The translations under genes and the position numbers were made by a program. Of a stretch of DNA of 64,000 nucleotides, positions 44,583 through 55,600 are shown piece by piece. The stretch covers positions 6,882,001-6,946,000 of the forward strand of contig OX381721.1 of NCBI GenBank assembly GCA_947462335.1, written 5' to 3'. Within the stretch, counting starts at the first letter, position 1. Every line of letters begins with the position of its first letter. This DNA is from Harmothoe impar (taxonomy: Eukaryota > Annelida > Polychaeta > Phyllodocida > Polynoidae). The notes beneath the pieces are model-generated. The model saw only the letters and a list, made by a program, of their open reading frames with translations, did not search any database and had not been told where the DNA came from.

Positions 44583-45496
44583 TAATATCAATCAACCTTT
44601 GATAGGTTCTGAGGTTGATTAGAATCATATCTGTCCCCCTAAAATGGACCCAAGAAATTCAATTGTTTTATTGGTTTGTTGCTAATACAGCTGGTTGCCT
44701 TGCAACAGCTATTCTAATTGTTTATCTGCCTAGCATAGCGACAAGTTAATCAATTAAAACAAAATGACAGAGTTGTGACGTCACACTTTGTCAGACTGAC
44801 AGCATGCAGTGCCTGAGGCATTCTGTTTCGCGACAACAACCGCAATACTTGTTTATAATCAAGACATGATCAAAATGTTAGAAATGTTAGATCCCAATAT
44901 AGGACAGTTGGCAAAGGTAAATTCACAGTCAAGTTGTCAGCCTGAAAAATACCTCAGTGGTAGAGCATCAGTCTCTAGATCTGAATGTTGTGGTTTTGAT
45001 TCTAGGTTTATCAAAGACATTTTCCGCGACCCTTAAACTTGTTCAAGTACAGTGAACCAAACCCGGAAAATGTCTTAGAGAAAGTGGGCCCTGAACCCAT
45101 GACCCTCAGATCTGTCAAACTATAGCATTGTATTATGACAATTTAAGTTTCATTTAATAACTGCAAAGAAAAGCCTCAATAGTACTAGGGTGCACCACTG
45201 TGTATAATCAGTGCACATGGCCAAGGAATTTAATTGCCTAGAACCCTGGGAGTAACAAATTGTGTGGTTGGCCCAGGTTCCTAGGTCAGGAAAGCCTTTC
45301 ACTCTGCAGGGTCACTGTTTATTTTATATATGGAATGGGGTAGCACAGAGTGTTTGTCTATGTATGATGTGATTTCCAGGTAGGTAAACACCTATAAAGA
45401 TGTCTGCCGATCCATCGACTGATAATAAGTGGCTTGTGTGACAGCACCTAGCGAACTACTGTTCATACTATAGACTATATATATGTTTCTATTCAG

Positions 45497-45733
45497 CTGG
45501 ACAACCATGTATTCAAATTAACCTGGCACTGAACAAACCGGCCACACAACGCACCACATGGGCCGGTACACCACACAGCCCAGCGGAGCATGCAGTAGAT
45601 GGAAACAACGATGGGCTTTTGAATGGAGCATCATGCACAGCCACTGATGGTGCTCCGTCCAACTGGTGGCAGGTGGATCTGGGTGAGGTCTACATCATAC
45701 AGTCTGTCATCATATATAACAGAGCAAACTCAG
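45497..45733 (+). CDS. Gene B: F5/8C/FTP domain exon (type 1), second copy
   Basis: The exon is 237 bases, phase 1-1, reading GQPCIQINLALNKPATQ, HAVDGNNDGL, SCTATDGAPSNWWQVDLGEVYIIQSVIIYNR, with donor GGTGAT. It pairs with 46490. The intron between them (45734-46489) shows no feature. Confidence 0.85.
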
Positions 45734-46489
45734 GTGATTATCTTTATTTCATGGTGACTACAAATATCACTATGCTTATGTACGATAATTCTCGTATCCC
45801 ATGTAGGTCCACATGGAAGTATATATATATTCTTAACCACGTTACCTGTACCTGTACCCAACCTGTACTTTTTACCATTCCCATACCAGTACACATTCTC
45901 CAATCTTAACCTCTCTACTAGCTACTTCTAATTACTTATCTTTTAAGACTATAAGTAGCAGTAGTTTGTATTGTTGAGAATATCCCATGACAGGGAAGTC
46001 CACAAGGGCTAGTTGATGTCTTATACAGTAATATGACAGGGAAGTAATAGCAGCTTAACATGGTCACTGTGCAATAGAAACCAATACAAGTAATTCATTC
46101 TCTGGATAATTTATTTTGTGTTTGTTTCCTAAGTATTATATTATTTATAGAGCACATTACATATATTGGATATCACTTAATATTGTTAGAAAGTGTTAAA
46201 TATGCAGAGCTGTTGACATCTCCAGATCATAGAGACTCATAGCACAGGGTGCAGCTTCATCCACTAGCCAGGGTCAGTGGCCACCTGGTGGTTGGCTGCG
46301 GAACTAGACATGGAGGACCTCATTCACTATTTAGGCTCCTCCAGAAAATAGAGAAAATGATTTTTATCTGCATGCGCTAGCCAGAACTCAGGTTTAGGGA
46401 ATGGTCTTTAAAATGAAATCAAATCATGGGCAAATATGGGAATATTGCTAATCAAAAATTTATATAATTAAATCCACCTATCCTTGCAG

Positions 46490-46732
46490 GTCAACGGCTG
46501 AATGGTGCTGAAGTGATGGGGTCAGACCAGTACATGACACCCCATAACTGGTCTATTAGCCTGGGTACCCCCACCTACTGTGGAGACCCGGTCAGTGGGG
46601 AGGAGTATGCTGGGGGCCGTGTGGAGGTGGTGTGTGACCCGTACATCAGTGCACAGTACATCGCTGTGTACAGTCCCATGCAGCTCCTGACAATCTGTGA
46701 GATACTTGTAATTGAGGGTACTATTGTGCCAG
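46490..46732 (+). CDS. Gene B: F5/8C/FTP domain exon (type 2), second copy
   Basis: The exon is 243 bases, phase 1-1, reading QRLNGAEVMGSDQYM, TYCGDPVSG, GGRVEVVCDPYISAQYIAVY, TICEILVIEG, with donor AGGTATGT. Confidence 0.85.
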
Positions 46733-46945
46733 GTATGTGTTACCTATAAATGATTCACTGTTTTCACATTTACTACCCATTACTTTGCAATTTCCACACA
46801 AGTTATTCAAATCGGGTCATTTCCAAATTAACTTGTGAGCATTTTGTCATTTTTTACACATACTACTTGCATTGCATCATTTTCCACATTTATCCACACA
46901 TGCTACATAAACTTTTGTAAAATGACACATTCTCGTACATATCAG

Positions 46946-47131
46946 GAATCCCCAACACGGCTGGTGTGGCTTTGTTTAAGGAGACCTTTCACAACTCTGA
47001 GCTGAACGCTTCTCTGTTGGTGGATGGGCAGCACAACTCAGGCCCATTACATGTCAACACATCGTACTGGTGGGTGGTGGACTTGGTACACTCCTACAGC
47101 ATAGGCAGCATCGTGGTACACAGCAGTGGGG
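46946..47131 (+). CDS. Gene B: F5/8C-like domain exon (type 3), third copy
   Basis: The exon is 186 bases, phase 1-1, reading IPNTAGVALFKETFHNSEL, VDGQHNSGP, SYWWVVDLVHSYSIGSIVVHSSGG. Immediately after the donor the intron is invaded by the minus-strand LINE that carries Element 2, so its type-4 partner is 13 kb away at 60431. Confidence 0.83.
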
Positions 47132-47138
47132 GTCAGTA

Positions 47139-48006
47139 TGTTGTTGTTGTTGTGAAATTTTATTTACGCAAGGTAATCTTATTGCATATGAAGTTTTTCA
47201 ATGCAATGCCAAGGAGATACTGAAAGACAGAATCTCAATAGAATATTTACGTCAAGTATGTACACAGAGTATGCCAAGGTATTTTATGTCAGCTGTCCAG
47301 TTACAAGTTGTACTTCAAGAATTAACTACATTTATAGTCAATTTTATAGTCACTGTTTAGAGGCACAGTTTCAAGCTCTAGACTTTTATAAGCTTCATGA
47401 AGAGGCCTCTATCACGGGTGTGCTAAGTTGCTGGGTCCAGATCATTCCATGCAGCCAGGCCTTGGTGGTACGGGCTCTTCTCATAGATGTCTTTGGCAAG
47501 CCGGGGGGTTTTCAGCTGTTTTTTCACGCCGCCGCGCAGGACTCGTGGTGGGACGACAACTTTCTCATCATCCAGCGACTCCCGGTGTAGGTGTCCTAGT
47601 AGTTGGTGATGACGAGTGACAGCTAGCTTGGTGATTTTGTTCCTAGTGTGTAGCGCATCAATATCCACGCCGCGTGGGTCCCAAATACACTCGCACCCTC
47701 TCAAGGCATTGTTCTGTAGGGTTTGCAGTTTTGTAATGGCAAACTGGTGCTCCATCATGGAGAAAGCCGCAGTAGTCCATATAACGGATCATATGGGTGT
47801 AGACCTGCATCGTTGTTTCTTGGTTGGAGCACCTCCTGATACCCCGTAGTTGGGTGATGCGGACCTGCACCAGGTTTATGGTTTTCTGTAGGTTCGGTGT
47901 CATTGACAGGTGGGTATCCAGCACAGCACCAAGGTAGCTGAAGATCCTCACAGACTCTAGCTCTACTCCATGCAGCCGTAGAGTGGTGTTAGACATGTCC
48001 GGGGCA
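47139..48006 (-). mobile_element. LINE in gene B, 3' part (left of Element 2)
   Basis: On the minus strand, frames at 47996-47658 and 47758-47423 give the reverse-transcriptase thumb and C-terminal domain of a CR1/Jockey-like LINE (LESVRIFSYLGAVLD, then QTLQNNALRG). The LINE ends in a CAA microsatellite tail (GTTGTTGTTG on the plus strand, 47139-47150), directly against the lectin exon donor. The catalytic part of the same LINE resumes at 57532 on the other side of Element 2. Confidence 0.82.
48001..48006 (+). repeat. Left target-site duplication of Element 2 (GGGGCA)
   Basis: GGGGCA is repeated at 57526-57531. Removing Element 2 and one copy rejoins the LINE reverse-transcriptase frame on the minus strand. 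Confidence 0.93.
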
Positions 48007-48450
48007 AGTAGTATAGTATGTATCGGAACGGGACTATAGTTAAGTACTGTTTATTACTCAATCGACCTGCAGCCAATCAGAGGGCTCCATTTGGTCACGT
48101 GACCGGAAGTGACCTACTTAGGGGATTAGTGGTGACGTCACGTGACCTAGTTAGCCAATCAGAGGCCGCCATTGGGTCACGTGACCGGAAGTGAGGTCAT
48201 ATGACCTACTAATGGACCGGAAGTGACGTCATATGACCTACTTAGGGGACCGGAAGTGACCTACTTTAGGATCACGTGACCGGAAGTGACCTGATGAGTC
48301 ACGTGACCAGAAGTGACGTCACATGACCTAATGGCCAACCGGAAGTGACCTGATTGAGGATCACGTGACCGGAAGTGACCTGATTGATCACGTGACCGGA
48401 AGAAGAAGAAGAAGAAGAAGTGACGTCACGCGACTTAATGAAGAGATGAG
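48007..48450 (+). promoter_or_regulatory. Left terminal inverted repeat of Element 2, transcription-factor-like motif array
   Basis: After a terminal stretch of about 60 bases shared with Element 1, GGTCACGTGACCGGAAGTGAC-type units repeat about eight times. They contain CACGTG (E-box), CCGGAAGT (ETS/GABP type) and TGACGTCA (CRE type), together with AGCCAATCAGA (NF-Y type). The first 180 bases match the right end almost exactly. Deeper units vary in number. A (GAA)n run lies at about 48402-48418. Confidence 0.75.
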
Positions 48451-49052
48451 CGTCTTTAAGGGGTCACGGGCTTTAAAATGTGATATCTTTTTTTTTTGGA
48501 GGAGGAGGTGAGTCTCTTATTTTTTTTCGGTAAACTAATAAAAAACACCACGATATAAGTTTTTTTTTCATTTTTTATTGTTTTACGAGCGACTGGAAGT
48601 GACTTATTGAACTAGGTAGAAGCGTTCTTTAGAGTGTATAAGGGGGAAGGAGGGGAGGGGGGGAGGGGGGCCCTTTTAAGATGCATGGGGAGGGGGGCGC
48701 TTTTAGGATGCATGGGGCGAGTGGTGGGGGGGGGGGAGGGGGGGAGGGGGGCACTCTAGGGGGGGGCACTCTAAGGGGCGCGTTTGTCTCTTTTAAGAAA
48801 GAAAAAGAAAAGAAAAGAAAAGAAAAAAAGATTTTCAATCGAGAGACACGCTTCTTCCTCTCGAGAGGAAGAAGCGTGTCTCTTCGTGTTTTTTTTTTGT
48901 TTATCACGTGCTTCGATGAGGCGATCAGCTGCGACTGGAGGAAGAAGTGACACTTTAAGAGATCGCGCGTCTTAATTGTTATGATATTTTTTTTTTTTTT
49001 TTTTTTTTTTACTTACTAATAAAGAAGACGTATGAAAATAAAACACAACAAT
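48451..49052. other. Low-complexity non-coding stretch of Element 2
   Basis: G-runs (about 48640-48770), A/G-rich sequence, a 29-bp inverted pair around 48842-48885 (GAGACACGCTTCTTCCTCTC and complement) and a T-run of about 22 (48988-49010). Reading frames here are Gly/Pro/Lys runs with no protein character. The region downstream of the death-domain gene probably holds its 3' UTR. Confidence 0.6.
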
Positions 49053-49799
49053 TCACATGTCCGTCGTTCTCGTTGTTTCTTGCTTGATAAAGTCAAGTAA
49101 TATCGCGATGCCGAGGCCAAACTTTCCCATGTCCTCAGTCAACACTCGAAGGAGTTCAAAAGGCGTACCGCCGGCGCCGTCAGCTTCATCTTGCCACATT
49201 TTCAACACTCGGAAGGCCCACTCAGCGGGACTTCCTCCGTATTCGCATTCTTCAGCGATCTTATCTAACCTCTCAGGCGACAATTTTAAATGGTCCCCCA
49301 CCTCTTTCCACCTGCTACCCAGACGTCTGCCGAGGGTGCCCAAGTGCTTATGCATCGCGCGCGAGTCGGGGTTTTCGAAATCCAACCCCTGTCTGTGGAG
49401 AAGGGCCATCCACTGAGCCAACAGTTCCATGCGTCTAATGCGGGTGAAGACGCGACCGAGCTCGCCCCATCTATGACGATGCGGGGTTTCACCCCACCAC
49501 ACTCGGAACATCGCCGTACACAGCTCCTCCGGTGTCTTGACACTGCGCTCTACTAGAGCATCCATACGGGCGGCGCTGACTTTTAAGCTACTGCCCAACT
49601 CTCTCCAACAGCCGCTCAACTCTTTACCTAGTTGACGAAGCAAGGCGTCGCTATAGGCTAACCGCCGCTGTCCTACCTGTCGGGTCTCCCCATCATCGGT
49701 CTGCCTCGCGCCGCGTCTCACGTCGTCAAGCCGCATTAACTTTTTTTCAGGCGCACCGGGCGGTGAAGGCGAGCTTGAAAGTGGAATAGCTTGAGCCAT
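49053..49799 (-). CDS. Protein with two tandem death domains
   Basis: The protein is 248 aa. Residues about 51-131 and 149-237 are two death-fold domains. The second is clear: LGRRLGSRWKEVGDHLKLSPERLDKI, then SPAEWAFRVLKMWQDE, then TPFELLRVLTEDMGKFGLGIAI, which follows the six-helix death-domain pattern with the buried Trp in helix 2. The first is more diverged (LGKELSGCWRELGSSLKVS, then TPEELCTAMFRVWW). There is no kinase, caspase or membrane part. Death domains mediate assembly of apoptosis and NF-kB signalling complexes, so this is probably a captured host gene that interferes with such signalling; that role is inference. The start at 49799 is the first ATG, about 150 bases below a TATA box (49945-49951). 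It is transcribed divergently from the PC4-like gene. Confidence 0.8.
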   Translation of the reverse strand: MAQAIPLSSSPSPPGAPEKKLMRLDDVRRGARQTDDGETRQVGQRRLAYSDALLRQLGKELSGCWRELGSSLKVSAARMDALVERSVKTPEELCTAMFRVWWGETPHRHRWGELGRVFTRIRRMELLAQWMALLHRQGLDFENPDSRAMHKHLGTLGRRLGSRWKEVGDHLKLSPERLDKIAEECEYGGSPAEWAFRVLKMWQDEADGAGGTPFELLRVLTEDMGKFGLGIAILLDFIKQETTRTTDM

Positions 49800-49825
49800 C
49801 TCGTCTCGTCTTGGCGGCGGCGGCA

Positions 49826-49864
<39 letters not shown>

Positions 49865-50909
49865 GTGGTGGTGGCGGTGGTGGTGGTAGTAGCCGTTACT
49901 GGGGTCAGAGGCGATATGTTTTTTTTCCAACAGAAATCAGAGCTTTTTATACAGAGGGAGTTTAATCCCATTTCCAACAGCGCTCCAGCTGTCTAGCGCC
50001 CTGTCCGCATGACGCTTTTTCAGCCGCTCCGCTCCTTAAGAGCTTAGATGACGAGGGGGTGTGGCATCGCTATCCGTGGAGACCAGCTGAAAACGGTGTT
50101 TTTTCCTCACTCATAGCCTTACCTCCTACCCCCTACCCGAGGACGTCTCCCTCCCTCTGACATTCATTGTAACAAACGTCAGAGGTCAGGTGAAAATCGG
50201 ATTTTTTTTCATGCACAGCCTTAGGCAGCTGTCGCCCCCCCCCTCCCTATTGAACTAGCCGGCCGCCCGCCCGCCTGGCCGGCCCGGTCTACTCACCACG
50301 GCAGGAGGTGGCGATTTTTGTCTTACACTTAAGTCGCTCACCACATGCACACGCCTCTACTCACAGACAGACACGTTCGTCTTAGGGGGGTCCTGCTTCA
50401 CGCCACACGCCTCCTGTAGTTTTTTTTGTATACACACTGTAAGCTCATCACCGTTACCGTTAATCCTTTATACAGCTCACGCGCGCTGAATGGCTGAACA
50501 GGGTGGTAAGCGGCTTAGCTCACCACAGTGGATCCCTCAAAAAGGGATCCAGCTGAAAACGTCATACCTTATGTCTTTGTGAATGGCCGCCGCCGGTCAG
50601 TCGACGGCAGGCAGCAACCGCTTAACCCTTTATACAGCTAATGCGCGTTGAATTGCTGAACAGGGTGGTAAGCGGCTTAGCTCATCATCACAGTCGATCT
50701 CTCAAAAAAAGGGGGGGGGAAAGGGATCCAGCTGAAAACGTCATGCCTTATGTCTTTTTGTTTCTCTTTGTGAATGGCCGCCGGCCAGCCGGCGGCAGCT
50801 GAACAGGGTCGGTAAGTAGCTTAGCTCTAGAAGCGAGAAGGCGTATATAAGGGGCTTGGAAACCTCCATTCACTCACTCATTCTTTTGCTGCTCTCTACA
50901 GTCACCACC
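49800..50909. promoter_or_regulatory. Divergent promoter region of Element 2 with repeated modules
   Basis: The region holds a (GGC)n tract at 49813-49860, then a minus-strand TATA box (TATAAAA complement at 49945-49951). It also has three copies of a module with CTGAACAGGGT-GGTAAGCGGCTTAGCTC, GGATCC-A-GCTGAAAACG and ATGGCCGCC (about 50485-50600, 50645-50775, 50800-50835). The segment 50280-50480 matches a module of Element 1 (around 24550-24720). A plus-strand TATA box is at 50844. No ORF is convincing. Confidence 0.7.
50844..50852 (+). promoter_or_regulatory. TATA box of the PC4-like gene
   Basis: TATATAAGG lies 66 bases before the ATG at 50910, within GTAAGTAGCTTAGCTCTAGAAGC-AGAAGGCG. The same module precedes the 288-aa ORFs of Element 1. 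Confidence 0.75.
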
Positions 50910-52502
50910 ATGAGCAAAAGACAACATCTAGCGTCGTTCAAGAACAAGAAGACTACGCAGAACAGCGTTCGTTTAGCGTCAGTGCCTGCTCTTGCTACTG
51001 AACATGAGACTACCGCCGCAGCCGGTTGGTCTTATCACCCTCCTGCTGTAGCGAGCGCTCGCGGCAGTAGTAGTAGTAGTAGTAGTAGTAGTACTAGTAG
51101 TAGCAGTAGTAGTAGTAGTGGTAGTAGTAGTAGTAGTACTACTGGTAGCAGTCGTCGTGCTAGCGACGTTGTTACACTCGCGACGGTACACGTTGCTGCT
51201 AAGCGCGCTGCCGCTGCTACCGCCGTCCCGCCTGCCGCTGCTGCTGCTGCTGCTGCTGCTGCTGCGCCTGCTACTGCTGCGCCTGCTACGGCTGCGCCTG
51301 CTGAGGCTGCTGCTGCGCCTGCTACTGTTGCGTCTGCTGCGGCTGCTGCTGCGACTGCTTCTGCTGCACCTGCTGCTACTGCTACTACTACTGACGACAA
51401 CGCTCCTGGCACAGCGCAGTACTGGCAACCGGGTTTTTACCTCCCCACTACTGTTGATGACTTTGATGACCTGCCGCACGTTGCACAGCCCCTCTCCTCC
51501 ACCACTACATCGACGGACGCCCTCGACGCCGCTCGCGCTGAGAGTTACAGCTATTCGGACACTCAGCCCCTAAACCGAGAAGAAGAGGAGGAGGAGGAGG
51601 AGCAGCAGCAGCAGCAGCAACAGGGTGAGACAGAGAACGACGCTGATGACGAGGCGTACGAAGAACCCGAAGGGCAAGGGGTGAGCGGTACGTTTTTCGG
51701 CTTCCCTCTTCGACCTTTCGACCTCACTTCCTCCACTGCTAGCGCCCCCCCGTCCGGTCCGTGGCGACTGCCCTCACCGCCACCTTACGAGGGCGGCGGC
51801 GCTTCACCTTCTACCGCTACACTCAGCACGGACGGCGTGTGGCTGCGCTGTTCCAACAACGAGACCTCCGATACCACCAGCGCTGACGCTGCTCCTGCTA
51901 TCGGTTCTGCTGCTGATTCAGCTCACGCTGATGGTGTTACTCATCCTGCGGGTGTGAAACGTTCTAAGGTGAGTTCCAGAACAACAAGGCCCACTAAGAA
52001 GAGAAAAATACAAGAAAAAGAAGGAGATGGACGAGAAGAAGCAGAGAAAACACTCGGGTTAGAGTTCTGCTTAGACGGAGCTTTGACGCTGGAGATCTGG
52101 GAGGACGTGGCTAGACTGTCTAGGAGGCCGCGCTACACAAAAGACGGCCAGGTGAAAGAGGCGTCTCTGACCAGAAGCAAGCGAGTGCACTTCACGGCCG
52201 ACGCGCTGCGCGAGCTCATAGCACGCATCGCCGATATCCGCGCAGTGGTGCGCATACGCGACACAGCGGCCGCGCAAGGAAAACCTAATCACACCCCCTG
52301 GTTCGCAGTGCTGGATGAGGCGGGCGAAGTGTACGCAGCTGTGAGCTACTACAGCGGTAAGAACCTCGTCCACGTGCGCAAGTACGAAGGTCCTGACAAA
52401 AAACCCACACAGCAGGGGGTGACGCTGTCCGCCAGAGCGCTCAAAGAGTTGGATGACAAAACAGAGATCATTCTGAAATATCTCGGCATAGATTCGGAAT
52501 GA
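50910..52502 (+). CDS. Low-complexity protein with C-terminal PC4-like putative ssDNA-binding region
   Basis: The start is the first ATG after the TATA box, in CACCATGA context (530 aa). The N-terminal two thirds is disordered: Ser run (about 52-80), Ala run (about 107-155), Glu and Gln runs (about 224-239), then a basic nuclear-localisation-like stretch with KKRKIQEK (about 350-372). The C-terminus has two related segments (about 384-450 and 470-526). The second reads VYAAVSYYSGKNLVHVRKYEG, then GVTLSARALKELDD, matching the beta-sheet plus helix of the PC4/Sub1 coactivator fold, which binds single-stranded DNA. Protein-primed replication exposes long single strands, so a role as the element's single-strand-binding protein is likely but inferred. 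The next gene starts 185 bases downstream on the same strand. Confidence 0.68.
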   Translation: MSKRQHLASFKNKKTTQNSVRLASVPALATEHETTAAAGWSYHPPAVASARGSSSSSSSSSTSSSSSSSSGSSSSSTTGSSRRASDVVTLATVHVAAKRAAAATAVPPAAAAAAAAAAAPATAAPATAAPAEAAAAPATVASAAAAAATASAAPAATATTTDDNAPGTAQYWQPGFYLPTTVDDFDDLPHVAQPLSSTTTSTDALDAARAESYSYSDTQPLNREEEEEEEEQQQQQQQGETENDADDEAYEEPEGQGVSGTFFGFPLRPFDLTSSTASAPPSGPWRLPSPPPYEGGGASPSTATLSTDGVWLRCSNNETSDTTSADAAPAIGSAADSAHADGVTHPAGVKRSKVSSRTTRPTKKRKIQEKEGDGREEAEKTLGLEFCLDGALTLEIWEDVARLSRRPRYTKDGQVKEASLTRSKRVHFTADALRELIARIADIRAVVRIRDTAAAQGKPNHTPWFAVLDEAGEVYAAVSYYSGKNLVHVRKYEGPDKKPTQQGVTLSARALKELDDKTEIILKYLGIDSE

Positions 52503-52687
52503 GAGACGCTCAACGCTCACGCGCACACACACACAGCGTTTGACGTACGCTGTATGAGACAGACAGACAGACGGATACACAGACAGCAGACAGAAAGATA
52601 GTTACATAGACGACAGATTGATAGATAGCTAGATAGATAGATAGATAGTTAGACGGCTAAGTAGTTGGTAACCGAGTGAAAAAAAAC
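52503..52687 (+). repeat. ACAG/GATA-type microsatellite between the PC4-like and PolB genes
   Basis: CA, ACAG and GATA repeats fill the spacer. I see no clear TATA box, so PolB may be expressed from the upstream promoter or from a cryptic one. Confidence 0.6.
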
Positions 52688-55600
52688 ATGACACAGTACG
52701 TATGCGAAAAGTGTTTCAAAATGTTTAAAAGAGCGTACAACCACGAGAGACACGTAGAAAATTGTAGAGTAGTAGCTAAGTTTTGCCCTCTATGCGGCGA
52801 AGGGGATTGCCGAAAGAGCGCTTGTCGACGCGAATCTCTGGACGGGGTGACCGTCCCTCCGCGCATATGTGCTGTACCGAACGGGGAGGAAACGTTCACG
52901 GCGAATTGGCCTGCGATACAAACGGGCGTCAGGATGCACGGGACTCGCGTGAGTGTAACAAACTTCAGGCTACCAACCGGCGAGTTGAGTGACGCTGTAG
53001 ATACTATGCGTCGCATTCACTTGACACAAAGATTCAGATACAAAGTGGGTTTCTCGGTAGGCTTACTGTTACAACACAGAGAAGACAAGAGCAAACTGCG
53101 CTACTTCCACGCCTCCCAGAACAACGCAACTCTCATACAACCGCTCCCTACTGTAACTAATTCAGAAACTTTGGAAGAGCTCCTCTCAAAGATGCAAAAC
53201 ACCGTCGCTTGCGAGGAGGTACGGAAACTTTGCGACGCTGACACCAAGTGGCACGTTCTTTTTCCTACCAATTTGAACATCTGCGTTTACATGGGACCGG
53301 GGGAATTCCCCATAGGCGGTAGGATCACTCAGGCCGGTCGAGTTGGAAAGAGAAGCGGCGTGTTAGATTTTCCCAACAAGGACAACCTCTGCATCTTCCG
53401 CTGCATTTCCTTTCACTTATACAACACCAGCAAGCGCGCTTCAGATTTGTTACGTCAGTTCTGTCCCGCTGCCACACCTGAATGCTTTCCGGGTCTGAAC
53501 ATCCGCGACTTACCCGCGTTAGAGACCTTGTTTGACGTACAAATAGCGGTTTACACCGCGTCGCGTCAAGTGCCGGGGCGGAAGTTGAGAAGACGCGTTA
53601 CTCTGATCAGACCGCCTTCCAGAACTGTGGCCGCCCGAGGTAAAGTCAACCTACACCTGACGGCGAAAGGCGGTTTGCACGTCTCTCTCGTCACGGACTT
53701 CAACGCGTACGCGGGCATATACGAATGTTGCAAGTGTAAGGCGGCGTTCACCACCGAGTTCTTGCTGAAGAGACACAGGAACCAGCTTTCCTCTTGCCGA
53801 CAAGTCAAGTTGCGCTACGTAGGTGGCATCTACCAAAATTCGAGAACGATTTTCGAAGCGCTAGCAGACTTCTCCATTTTTCCCCCCGACGGACATTCCG
53901 GAATCTACCCTTACAAGATCGCCTTCGATTTCGAGGCTTTCTTCAGACCGTGCAAAGAACCGTCGACGGAGCACGTGTCCCTGCTGTGGGATCACGTCCC
54001 TTTGTCGGCTAGCGTCGCATCCGACTTTCCGGGATGGGAGGGGCCCGTGTGCTTCGTCAGAGCATCCGACGCAGATTCCGACCCCTTGTTGGACCGAGTT
54101 TTAAATCACATAAACGAGAACGCCAAAGCGATCGGGGAAGCTGTGCTAGAACTTTACCGACCGACCTTAGCGAAGTTAGATGCGGCGATAGGTGAAGCTC
54201 TCCTGCTGGAGGAGGCGACGTTCACCACCCCTTCTCCAGGCGGCTTCGCTGCGGCTCAGACCAGACACCCGTTAGTTCAACTGAAGAAGCGTCTTCTGAG
54301 ATACATCCGTCAAGCTCCAGTGGTGGGCTTCAACTCGGGGCGTTACGACTTGAACCTGATCAAAATACGCCTTCACTCCTTCTTCGCCTCCGGAGACCGA
54401 AGAAACCAAGAATTCAGCGTCATAAAGAGAAGCAATCAATACTTGGCGGTTTACACACAGCACACGGTTTTCTTGGACGTAGTCAACTACTTGGCACCCG
54501 GTTACAACTACGCGACCTATTTGCGAGCTTTCACCAGGAACGAAGAGAAAGGTCACTTTCCTTACGAATGGATGACGTCTACCAGGAAACTGGCAAACAG
54601 AACGCTGCCGCCGAGATCGGCTTTCGACAGCGAGCTGACGGGCGTCAAAATGTCCGAATCCGACTACGCCGCATGTCAGAAAGTTTGGTCCGACGAGAAG
54701 ATGCAAACTATGGAAGACTACTTGATCCACTACAACAACAAAGACGTGAAACCTTTCATAGAAGCTCTGAAAAATCACGCTAAATTTTTCCAAGATCGCG
54801 GCATCGACATGTTGAAAGACGGAGTTTCTCTCGCCGGTTTGACTTTACGGTTCCTCTTCCAAAACCTAGAAGACGCGTTCACAACGTTTCCCCAGTTCGA
54901 CGCCGTCCTCCACGCTCTGATCAAAGAGAATCTAGTCGGCGGTCCTTCCATCATCTTCCATAGATTTCACGAGAAGGGCACCACGCGGATAAGGGAGCAC
55001 AAGTACGGCGAAGAAGCGAGACCGTGCCAACACATACTAGGACTAGACGCTAACTCTCTGTACTTGCGCTGCATGAGCGAAGCGCACTGCACGGGCTATT
55101 ACGCGGTGAGACGGCCCGAGACCGAGTTCAAGCCCGAAATCAGGCAAAGAAACTCTCACAGCGCTTTGGAGTGGTTACGCTTCGTAGAGCACGACCGCGA
55201 CGTGAAACTGCGCCACGCTCTGAACGGCGGCGAGATGGTGGTAGGCTGTCGGAGAATTCGCGTGGACGGATTTCACGCGGCCTCTAATACGGTTTTCCAG
55301 TTTCACGGGTGTTGGTTCCACGCTCACGAGTGCATACCGTCGCACCGATATCAGTGCGCTTCACTGAGAGAGGAGAGACGCGACAGAACGACCAGAGTAA
55401 GCGCTTACTTGAAAGCGCTAGGTTACAAGCTGGTCGTCGTGTGGGAGTGCGAATGGCGAGAGATGAAGCGTCGAGATGAGCGGGTCAAGGCCTCCCAACA
55501 ACGCTGGAAGGTTGACGCTTTGAAAGTGTCTCGAAACGCAATGAGCGAGAGCGACATCCTTTCCGCTGTGAAAGAGGAGAAAATGTTCGGTTTAGTTCAA

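Noticed and set aside
48629..48975. Pro/Gly- and Lys-rich ORFs near the left end of Element 2
   Set aside because: They come from G-runs and A-rich low complexity, open on both strands, with no protein pattern.
50979..51573. Overlapping frames on both strands inside the PC4-like gene
   Set aside because: Shadows of (AGT)n and (GCT)n codon runs of the real gene.
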